Position numbers and translations under genes: made by a program
Shown: in pieces, positions 35,205 to 41,842 of the stretch
Numbering within the stretch: position 1 is the stretch's first letter
Layout: each line of letters starts with the position of its first letter
Assembly: GCA_044226195.1 (NCBI GenBank)
Contig: JBGAHO010000007.1
Coordinates: forward strand, 43,069-107,068
Source of the DNA: RPQJ01 sp044226195
GTDB lineage: Bacteria > Pseudomonadota > Gammaproteobacteria > Steroidobacterales > Steroidobacteraceae
DNA length: 64,000 nt
Reading direction: 5' to 3'
Notes under the pieces: generated by a model
Databases searched by the model: none
Told to the model about the DNA's origin: nothing
Seen by the model: only the letters and a program-made list of their open reading frames with translations

Positions 35205-35612
35205 TCAAGCGTCAGCGGGCGCGGCGCCCGGAAACCACTCGACACGCTGGTCGCCCTGGCGGCCCGAGTACACGACGCGCCGACCCCGCAGAAACGCGTA
35301 GTAGCCCTGAACGCCCGCGGCCATGGCGCGAGAGCAGAAGTCCCGGAACTTCTGGCCGCGCGTCTGACTGTCGTGGATGGCAGCCCGGAGACCGGCGCGG
35401 TCGAGGTCGGCGCTGACTTCCGGGAGCCCCTCGAACTGCAGCGGTGCCACCACGACGCCACCGGAGACACCGTAGAAGGTGAATCGAAAGGCGCGGTAGT
35501 CGACGAGGTAGTACTCGACGCCCTCGTCGATCAGGCGACCGACGATCTCCGGGAAGGGCATCGAGCCGTCGAGCGTCGCGGCCGCGAGTTCTTGAATCTT
35601 CTGTGCGTCCAT
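35205..35612 (-). CDS. DUF1398 family protein
   Basis: 135 residues. The DUF1398 (YbcV-like) pattern is clear: DGSMPFPEIVGRLIDEGVEY with YLVDYRAFRFTFYG, a mid-region GLPEVSADLDRAGLRAAIHD, and the end GVQGYYAFLRGRRVVYSGRQ then VEWFPG. The ATG at 35612 has a good GAGGAACTC site. It lies 28 bases downstream of the isomerase-like gene and is probably the last member of the TetR-controlled operon. Biochemical role unknown. Confidence 0.85.
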   Translation of the reverse strand: MDAQKIQELAAATLDGSMPFPEIVGRLIDEGVEYYLVDYRAFRFTFYGVSGGVVVAPLQFEGLPEVSADLDRAGLRAAIHDSQTRGQKFRDFCSRAMAAGVQGYYAFLRGRRVVYSGRQGDQRVEWFPGAAPADA

Positions 35613-35640
35613 GAGTTCCTCGGTCGGACGACGGGCCCGA

Positions 35641-36270
35641 TCAGGCAACGGCCAGGGCTTCTCGCACGAAGTCGAGACGATCCTGGCCAAAGTACATTTG
35701 TCCGCCGACGAACATGGTCGGCGCGCCGAAAGCGCCGCGTCGGACCGCCTCCTCCGTGTTGGCCTTGAGGACGTCCTTCACCCGCTGCTGGCCAGCCATG
35801 TCGAGCACCTCGCGCGGGTCGAACCCTGCTTGCGTCAGCGAGCCGGCGAGAATTTCCGGGTCGCCGAGGTTGCGCGGCTCGACCCACATGGCATCGAACA
35901 CGGTACGTACGTATGCGTCGAACCGGTCCGGCTTCTCCAGCTGGAAGCCGACTGCGCCGCGCATCAGCGTCAGCGTATTGATCGGGAAGTGCGGATTCAT
36001 TCGCATCGGCACGCCGTAATGACGGGCATACCGTGCCATGTCCTCCAGCATGTATCGTCCCTTGGCAGGCACGGTGACCGGCGAGGCATTGCCGGTCGCC
36101 TGGAAGACGCCGCCGAGAAGCATCGGACGGAACACGAGGTCCGCCCTCGCTTCGGCGCACAGGCGCGGCAGTTGGGTCCAAGCAAGGTACGTGGTGGGAC
36201 TGCCGAAATCGAAAAAGAACTCGACGGACTTCCTCGAGGCCGTGGATGCGTCGGGCTTTGGGTCGGTCAC
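35641..36270 (-). CDS. 2-hydroxychromene-2-carboxylate isomerase-like (DsbA/GST-kappa fold)
   Basis: 209 residues with the thioredoxin/DsbA-like fold of HCCA isomerases. The N-terminal FFFDFGSPTTYLAWTQLPRL contains the conserved active-site Ser of the SPxxYL motif. MRMNPHFPINTLTLMRGAVG and RRGAFGAPTMFVGGQMYFGQ complete the signature. In naphthalene catabolism such enzymes isomerise HCCA with glutathione; the substrate here is unknown. The GTG start overlaps the SDR stop (GTGA). Cofactor glutathione is inferred from family. Confidence 0.86.
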   Translation of the reverse strand: MTDPKPDASTASRKSVEFFFDFGSPTTYLAWTQLPRLCAEARADLVFRPMLLGGVFQATGNASPVTVPAKGRYMLEDMARYARHYGVPMRMNPHFPINTLTLMRGAVGFQLEKPDRFDAYVRTVFDAMWVEPRNLGDPEILAGSLTQAGFDPREVLDMAGQQRVKDVLKANTEEAVRRGAFGAPTMFVGGQMYFGQDRLDFVREALAVA

Positions 36271-37016
36271 CAGCGTTCTCCCCAGGGGCGAAGATCCAAC
36301 TCGAACGTCCAGGCGTCCCGTGGCTGGCCATGCAGGAACCAGTACGCCTCGGCGATGTGGTCGGGGTTCAGGATGCCGTCGTCCGCCTTGCGTGCGTAAA
36401 CGTCGGGAAAGGATTCGCGAATGAACGCCGTGTCGATGGCACCGTCCACGATCACGTGCGCCACGTGGATGTTCTTCGGGCCCAGTTCCCGGGCCATGCT
36501 CTGGGCCAGGGCACGCAGCGCATGCTTGGCCCCGGCGAATGCGGCGAATCCGGCGGCGCCACGCAGACTGGCGGTCGCGCCCGTGAACAGGATGGTGCCC
36601 CGCTCCCGGGCCACCATGCGCCGCGCGACAGCTTGCGCGGTGAGAAATCCGCCAAAGCACGCCAGCTCCCAGATCTTCAGAAACTTGCGCGGCGTCTCCT
36701 CGAGGATGCCGCACGGAACGTTGGCGCCGATATTGAAGACGAACACCTCGATGGGACCGATGCGAGTCTCGATGTCCTCCACGAGTTTCGCCACCTCGTC
36801 TGCGTTGCGCGCGTCCGATGCGAATCCGTGCGCCTCGCCGCCCTCCGAGCGGATGCGCTGCAGCAGCGGTTCGAGCTTGTCGGCGTGCCGGCGCGTGACG
36901 CAGGCGACATAGCCTTCGCGTGCAAACCGCCTGGCGATCGCACCACCCGTACCGTCGCCTGCGCCCACGACCAGGGCGACCCGACGCACGTGCTCGTTCG
37001 TCGACGGAGCGGTCAT
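36267..37016 (-). CDS. Short-chain dehydrogenase-like protein lacking the catalytic tyrosine
   Basis: 249 residues, Rossmann fold. The NAD(P)-binding loop is VVGAGDGTGGAIA and the central motif FNIGANVP replaces NNAG. The active-site segment is FTGATASLRG followed by FAAFAGAKHAL: the Lys is present but the residue four before it is Phe (TTC, 36539-36537) where SDRs have the catalytic Tyr. Ordinary carbonyl reduction is therefore doubtful. The protein may bind cofactor or substrate without reducing it, or use another residue. It overlaps the TetR gene by ATGA and the isomerase gene by GTGA, so the three are translationally coupled. Confidence 0.88.
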   Translation of the reverse strand: MTAPSTNEHVRRVALVVGAGDGTGGAIARRFAREGYVACVTRRHADKLEPLLQRIRSEGGEAHGFASDARNADEVAKLVEDIETRIGPIEVFVFNIGANVPCGILEETPRKFLKIWELACFGGFLTAQAVARRMVARERGTILFTGATASLRGAAGFAAFAGAKHALRALAQSMARELGPKNIHVAHVIVDGAIDTAFIRESFPDVYARKADDGILNPDHIAEAYWFLHGQPRDAWTFELDLRPWGERW

Positions 37017-37657
37017 CGTGTTGCCTCCCGAATGGCCGCGTCAAAGGCCCATTCCAACTCCGCGGTCACCTTGTCGAGCGGAGCGATGCTGTGCGAGGCC
37101 CGGCACAGGGCGATGGCCCCTTCATAGGCGGCGATTGTCAGCGTCGACAGGGACTTCGCACGCTTCACCGTCACGCCCTCCTTGCGCAGCGCACTCGCCA
37201 CCAGCAGTTCCCACTCCTGCAAGGCTGCCTGCGCATGCTCGCGCAGTCGCTTTCGATCTTCCGCAGACGCCGACGAATCCGCCACGCCGGACTCCACCGC
37301 GAATGGCAGCACCGCGCAGCCCGCCTCGAAGTCGGAGGACTCGAGCATCCTGCGCCAAAGCGCCGAGAATGCATGCAGCCCCTGGCTCGGGCCGTGTTCC
37401 TCCAGCGCCGACGCCAGCGAACGACTGATATGGTCTCGCGCGCAGGCGATCACCTCGTCGAGCAGTTGGGCCTTGCCGCCGGGGAAGTGATGACCGAGCG
37501 ACCCTCGGGGCGTACCGGTGTGCTCCACGACGTCGCGCAGGCTGGTCGCTGAAATGCCCCGCCTTCGCACGAGATCGACTGCGCCCAGCACCATGCGATT
37601 GCGGGTCCGGCTGGCGGCGGTGACCTGCGAGTGGCTGCGTGGTTTCCGGATCGGCAC
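37013..37657 (-). CDS. TetR/AcrR-family transcriptional regulator
   Basis: 214 residues. N-terminal HTH: AVDLVRRRGISATSLRDVVE then HTGTPRGSLGHHFPGGKAQL, the standard TetR recognition region. The C-terminal helical ligand domain resembles the LmrA/YxaF-like TetR_C group (CAVLPFAVESG). It heads the operon SDR-isomerase-DUF1398. A 24-bp palindrome 15 bases before its start is the likely autoregulatory operator. The ligand is unknown. Confidence 0.92.
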   Translation of the reverse strand: MPIRKPRSHSQVTAASRTRNRMVLGAVDLVRRRGISATSLRDVVEHTGTPRGSLGHHFPGGKAQLLDEVIACARDHISRSLASALEEHGPSQGLHAFSALWRRMLESSDFEAGCAVLPFAVESGVADSSASAEDRKRLREHAQAALQEWELLVASALRKEGVTVKRAKSLSTLTIAAYEGAIALCRASHSIAPLDKVTAELEWAFDAAIREATR

Positions 37658-37672
37658 GGCAGGATGCTAGCA

Positions 37673-37696
37673 GAGCTATGACATGTGTCATAGCTC
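37673..37696. promoter_or_regulatory. Palindromic operator of the TetR operon
   Basis: Two perfect 10-base arms, GAGCTATGAC (37673-37682) and GTCATAGCTC (37687-37696), flank a 4-base centre. The site lies immediately upstream of the TetR gene start (37657), where a promoter would be. Size and symmetry fit a TetR dimer site. Confidence 0.78.
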
Positions 37697-37748
37697 GGGC
37701 GTTCCCCACGCGGGGCTGACTCCGCCCGCTCGGCGTTTCAGCCGAGGC

Positions 37749-38582
37749 TCACCAGCCCATGGGCTCGCCGACCAGCGCCTCGAGCCGCCGGTTCCACGGC
37801 TCGAAGTACGCCTTGAGCCGCTCGGCGGTCTCCGGCTTCATCGGCGGATAGTTGCGCGTGTTGCGAGGCTCGAGCTTCGCGTCCGCCATCGGCGGCAGGC
37901 CCAGCCAGCCGAGGGTGCGGTTGAGCACGTCCAGCGGCTGCTTCACGAGGTCCTCGAAGCGCAGCACCAGCAACTGCTCGCGCGGATAGAGGCTGAGCCA
38001 GCGCTCGAGCTGTTCCGCATAGCGCCCGCGCGCCAGGTAGCTGTGGATCTGGTGCTCGCGACTCGCCGCGATCTCGCCGCGCGCGAGCCGCTCGTGCACC
38101 GACTCGACGCGATCCGGCTCGGCGTCGAGCGCCATCTCGAAGTCGAGCGGCTCCCGGTTGCGATCGCGCTGCTGCCAGTACTGAGAGTAAGCGCGGCGCA
38201 CCGGATCGCGCAGCAGGACGATCAGCTTCGCCTGCGGCAGCAAGGCGTGCATGCGCGCGGCCGCGAGCGGATGGAACAGGTAATACGGACTGGCATCCAG
38301 GTTGAGCCCGGGCTCCCCGACGCGACCGAAGTGCGCGCGATACCAGCGCTCGCCCCGCGCGTAGTGGACGTCGAAGTAATGCACTTCCTTGCGCAGCGGC
38401 GTGACCACCTGCGGGTGCTGCGTCAGGTAACCCTGCAGCGAACTCGTACCGCACTTCTGTGCACCGATGATCACCGTGTCCGGCAGCGCGCGCCGCTGCC
38501 GCATGCGCAGCCGCACCTCGGCGCGCCGCCCCGACTCGAGCAGGCCGAGCAGCCGCAGCGTTCGGGTCAGTTGCGGGTGCAT
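37749..38582 (-). CDS. PAPS-dependent sulfotransferase
   Basis: 277 residues of the sulfotransferase superfamily, closest in pattern to heparan-sulfate/NDST-like bacterial enzymes. The 5'-phosphosulfate loop is VIIGAQKCGTSSLQGYL and the 3'-phosphate site LIVLLRDPVRRAYSQYW. Lys in QKCGTS is the expected catalytic base partner. The C-terminus LKAYFEPWNRRLEALVGEPM is typical. It is 16 bases downstream of lpdA; the function is unrelated, so it may simply share the transcript. Acceptor unknown (polysaccharide or lipid). Confidence 0.9.
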   Translation of the reverse strand: MHPQLTRTLRLLGLLESGRRAEVRLRMRQRRALPDTVIIGAQKCGTSSLQGYLTQHPQVVTPLRKEVHYFDVHYARGERWYRAHFGRVGEPGLNLDASPYYLFHPLAAARMHALLPQAKLIVLLRDPVRRAYSQYWQQRDRNREPLDFEMALDAEPDRVESVHERLARGEIAASREHQIHSYLARGRYAEQLERWLSLYPREQLLVLRFEDLVKQPLDVLNRTLGWLGLPPMADAKLEPRNTRNYPPMKPETAERLKAYFEPWNRRLEALVGEPMGW

Positions 38583-38598
38583 GCGGGTTCGGACGCCG

Positions 38599-40473
38599 TC
38601 AGCGGGCGGGGCCGGCCGGCTTGCGCTTCGGCACGTAGAGGTCGGTGAGCGTGCCTTCGAACGCCTCGGCGGCCATGGCCACGGTTTCCGACAGCGTCGG
38701 GTGCGGGTGCACCGTGAGCCCGACGTCGGCGGCGTCGGCGCCCATCTCGATCGCCAGCGCCACCTCGGAGATGAGGTCGCCCGCTCCCGTACCCACGATG
38801 CCGCCCCCGACGACGCGATGCGTGGCCGGATCGAACAGCAGCTTGGTCATCCCTTCGTCGCGTCCGATCGCGAGCGAGCGTCCACTCGCCGCCCACGGAA
38901 ACACGGCCTTCTCGTAAGGCACGCCACGCGCCTTCGCATCCGTCTCGGTGAGTCCGACCCAGGCGACCTCGGGATCCGTATAGGCGACCGAGGGAATGAC
39001 GCGCGCGTCGAAGTGGCTCTTGAGGCCCGCCGCGACCTCGGCCGCGACCTTGCCCTCGTGGGTCGCCTTGTGGGCGAGCATCGGCTGGCCGACGATGTCG
39101 CCGATCGCGAAGATGTGCGGCACGTTGGTGCGCATCTGCCGGTCGACCGCCAGGAACCCGCGCTCGCTGACCACGAGTCCGGCGGCCTCGGCGCCGATGC
39201 GCTTGCCGTTCGGCGTGCGCCCGACCGCGATCAGCACCTTGTCGTAGACCTGCACGTCGGTCGCCTTCTCGCCGGCGAAGCTGACCTCGAGCCCGTCCGC
39301 GCGCGGCACGATGCCCGTCATCTTGGTCTTCAGCAGGATGCGCTCGTACCGGCCCGCGATGCGCTTCTCGAGCGGCCGCACGAGGTCGCGGTCGCAGCCG
39401 GGCATCAGGCCGTCCGTGAGTTCGACCACGGAGACCTTCACGCCCAGTGCGGCGTAAACGGTCGCCATCTCGAGGCCGATGATGCCGCCGCCGACCACCA
39501 GCAGGCGGGCCGGCAGGTCGAGTTCGAGCGCACCGGTCGAATCGATGATGCGCGGATCGTCGGGCAGTCCCGGCAGGCGCATCGACTCGGACCCGGCCGC
39601 GACGATGCACTGGGCGAACGACACCGAGCGCGTCGCGCCTGCGTGCTCGACGCGCAGCGCATGGGCCGACTCGAACGTGCCGGTGCCGGGGATGACCGTC
39701 ACCTTGCGCTGCTTCGCGAGACCCGCGAGCCCGCCGGTCAGCCGCGCGACGACCTTGTCCTTCCACGCGCGCAACTTGACCGCGTCGATGGTCGGCTCGC
39801 CGAACGCGACGCCGTGCGCCGCCATCTCCTTCGTCTCCTCGATGACGCGCGCTGCGTGCAGCAGCGCCTTCGAGGGAATGCAGCCCACGTTCAGGCAGAC
39901 GCCGCCAAGCGTCGGCCAACGCTCGATCAGCGCGACTTTCAGGCCAAGGTCGGCCGCGCGGAAAGCCGCGGTGTAGCCGCCCGGGCCCGCACCGAGCACG
40001 ACGAGATCGAAATCGCGGGAAGCCGCTGCGGCCGGCGGCGGATCGCGACGCGGCGCCGGCGACGGCTCGGGCGGCGGGGACGACGCAACAGCCTGTGTCG
40101 CCGCGCCGGCCTCGATGCGATACGGCGCCATCGGCACGGTATCGACGTAGGGCTCGCCGCCGAACGGCTCGACGGCACGCAAGGCCGTCGCCGTGGCGGT
40201 GTGATCGGCACCCGCCTCCGCCGCGAGCGCGACGATGGGCGAACCCTTCGACACCTTGTCGCCCTTGCGCACCATGACCTCGACCACCACGCCGGCGTGC
40301 GTCGACGGCACGTCCATGGTGGCCTTCTCGGTCTCGAGCGTGATCAGCGGCGTGTCGACGGCGATGCGCTCGCCGGCCTTCACGAGCACGTCGATCACCG
40401 CCACGTCGGCGAAGCTGCCGAGGTCCGGCACCGCGACGGTCGTGGTCGCGCCGCCATTCTTGGGATTGCTCAC
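38599..40473 (-). CDS. lpdA: Dihydrolipoyl dehydrogenase (E3) with N-terminal lipoyl domain
   Basis: Regenerates the oxidised lipoyl group in pyruvate dehydrogenase. The 624 residues comprise a lipoyl domain (LETEKATMDVPS, lipoylated Lys near residue 50), an Ala/Pro linker (about 125-150), then an FAD/NAD disulfide oxidoreductase. FAD loop LVVLGAGPGGYTAAFRAADL, redox disulfide GGVCLNVGCIPSKALL, NAD loop LLVVGGGIIGLEMA, and the C-terminal catalytic HPHPTLSE are all intact. The lipoyl-fused E3 is characteristic of aceEF-linked lpdA in many beta- and gammaproteobacteria. It is 19 bases after aceF. Confidence 0.97.
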   Translation of the reverse strand: MSNPKNGGATTTVAVPDLGSFADVAVIDVLVKAGERIAVDTPLITLETEKATMDVPSTHAGVVVEVMVRKGDKVSKGSPIVALAAEAGADHTATATALRAVEPFGGEPYVDTVPMAPYRIEAGAATQAVASSPPPEPSPAPRRDPPPAAAASRDFDLVVLGAGPGGYTAAFRAADLGLKVALIERWPTLGGVCLNVGCIPSKALLHAARVIEETKEMAAHGVAFGEPTIDAVKLRAWKDKVVARLTGGLAGLAKQRKVTVIPGTGTFESAHALRVEHAGATRSVSFAQCIVAAGSESMRLPGLPDDPRIIDSTGALELDLPARLLVVGGGIIGLEMATVYAALGVKVSVVELTDGLMPGCDRDLVRPLEKRIAGRYERILLKTKMTGIVPRADGLEVSFAGEKATDVQVYDKVLIAVGRTPNGKRIGAEAAGLVVSERGFLAVDRQMRTNVPHIFAIGDIVGQPMLAHKATHEGKVAAEVAAGLKSHFDARVIPSVAYTDPEVAWVGLTETDAKARGVPYEKAVFPWAASGRSLAIGRDEGMTKLLFDPATHRVVGGGIVGTGAGDLISEVALAIEMGADAADVGLTVHPHPTLSETVAMAAEAFEGTLTDLYVPKRKPAGPAR

Positions 40474-40492
40474 TCGGGGGACTCCGCAGGCG

Positions 40493-41827
40493 CTACGGGA
40501 TCGCGCGCAGCAGGCCCGGCACGTCGGCCAGCGCCTGGGCCAGGAAACTCGTGAACCGCACGGCCAGCGCGCCGTCGATGACGCGATGGTCGTAAGACAG
40601 CGACAGCGGCAGCATCAGTCGCGGCACGAACACGCCGCGTTCGTACACCGGCTTGTGGCTGGACTTCGACACACCGAGGATCGCGACCTCCGGGGCGTTG
40701 ATGACCGGCGTGAAGGCCGTGCCGCCGATGCCGCCGAGGCTCGAGATGGTGAAGCAGCCGCCCTGCATCTCCGCTGCCGTCAGCTTGCCGGCGCGCGCCT
40801 TCTCGCTGAGCGCGCCGAGCTCGCGGGCGAGCTCGAACACGTCCTTGCGATCGGCGTCCTTGACCACCGGCACGACCAGCCCGTTCGGCGTGTCGGCCGC
40901 GAATCCGAGGTGCATGTACTTCTTCAGCACCAGCTCGCCGGCTGCCGCGTCGAGCGAGGCGCAGAACGTCGGGTAGTTCTGGAGCGCCAGCACGCAGGCG
41001 CGCATCACGAAAGCGAGCGGCGTGAGCTTGATGCCCTTGGCCGTGGCCTCCTCCTTCAGGCGCGCGCGGGTCTCCTCCATCGCGGTGATGTCCGCCTCGT
41101 CGAACTGCGTGACGTGCGGGATGTTCACCCAGCTCGCGTGCAGGCGCGGCCCGGAGATCTTCTGGATGCGGCTCAGCGGTCGGCGCTCGATCGGGCCGAA
41201 CAGCGAGTGATCGATTTCCGGCACCTTCGGCAGCGCGGCCACCGGTGGCGGCGGCGGCTGCGTCAGGATGCGCTTGACGTAGCCCTTCACGTCGACGTCG
41301 AGCACGCGTCCCTTGGGGCCGGTGCCGGCAACCTTGGCGAGATCGACGCCGAGTTCACGGGCGAGCTTGCGGATCGACGGCGTCGCGTGCGAGCGGGAGA
41401 AGCCGACGTCACCCGGGCCGGCACTGGACGGCGTTGCCGCCGCAGTCACGGGTGCGGGAGCCGGCGCCGGGGGCGGCGGCGTCGCGGGTGCCGTGGACGC
41501 AGGCGGCGAAGCGGCCGGCGCAGGAGCTGGCGGCGCAGGAGGCGCAGCCGCCGGTGCAGGCGTCGGCGTCGGGGCCGCCGTCGCCTCGCCCTCGACGACC
41601 GCGATCACGTCGCCTTTGGAGACGCGATCGCCGCGCGCGACCTTGAATTCGCGCACCACGCCCGCCGCCGTCGAAGGCACGTCCATCGTCGCCTTCTCGG
41701 TCTCGAGCGTGATGAGGGTCGCGTCGACCGCAACCGAGTCGCCCGGGCGCACCGCCACGTCGATGATCTCGACGTCGTGGTAGTCGCCGAGATCGGGCAC
41801 CCGCACTTCGATGAGCTGGCTGGCCAA
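40493..41827 (-). CDS. aceF: Pyruvate dehydrogenase E2, dihydrolipoamide acetyltransferase
   Basis: Transfers acetyl from lipoate to CoA. 444 residues: one lipoyl domain (LETEKATMDVPS), a long Ala/Pro linker (about 85-135), a peripheral subunit-binding domain (ATPSIRKLARELGVDLAKVA then GTGPKGRVLDVDV), and the catalytic domain ending with SLSYDHRVIDGA, where His and Asp are catalytic. A single lipoyl domain here (E. coli AceF has three) is offset by the extra one on LpdA. Gaps of 15 bases to aceE and 19 to lpdA indicate one operon. Confidence 0.97.
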   Translation of the reverse strand: MASQLIEVRVPDLGDYHDVEIIDVAVRPGDSVAVDATLITLETEKATMDVPSTAAGVVREFKVARGDRVSKGDVIAVVEGEATAAPTPTPAPAAAPPAPPAPAPAASPPASTAPATPPPPAPAPAPVTAAATPSSAGPGDVGFSRSHATPSIRKLARELGVDLAKVAGTGPKGRVLDVDVKGYVKRILTQPPPPPVAALPKVPEIDHSLFGPIERRPLSRIQKISGPRLHASWVNIPHVTQFDEADITAMEETRARLKEEATAKGIKLTPLAFVMRACVLALQNYPTFCASLDAAAGELVLKKYMHLGFAADTPNGLVVPVVKDADRKDVFELARELGALSEKARAGKLTAAEMQGGCFTISSLGGIGGTAFTPVINAPEVAILGVSKSSHKPVYERGVFVPRLMLPLSLSYDHRVIDGALAVRFTSFLAQALADVPGLLRAIP

Positions 41828-41842
41828 GGGTCGGCTCCTCGC

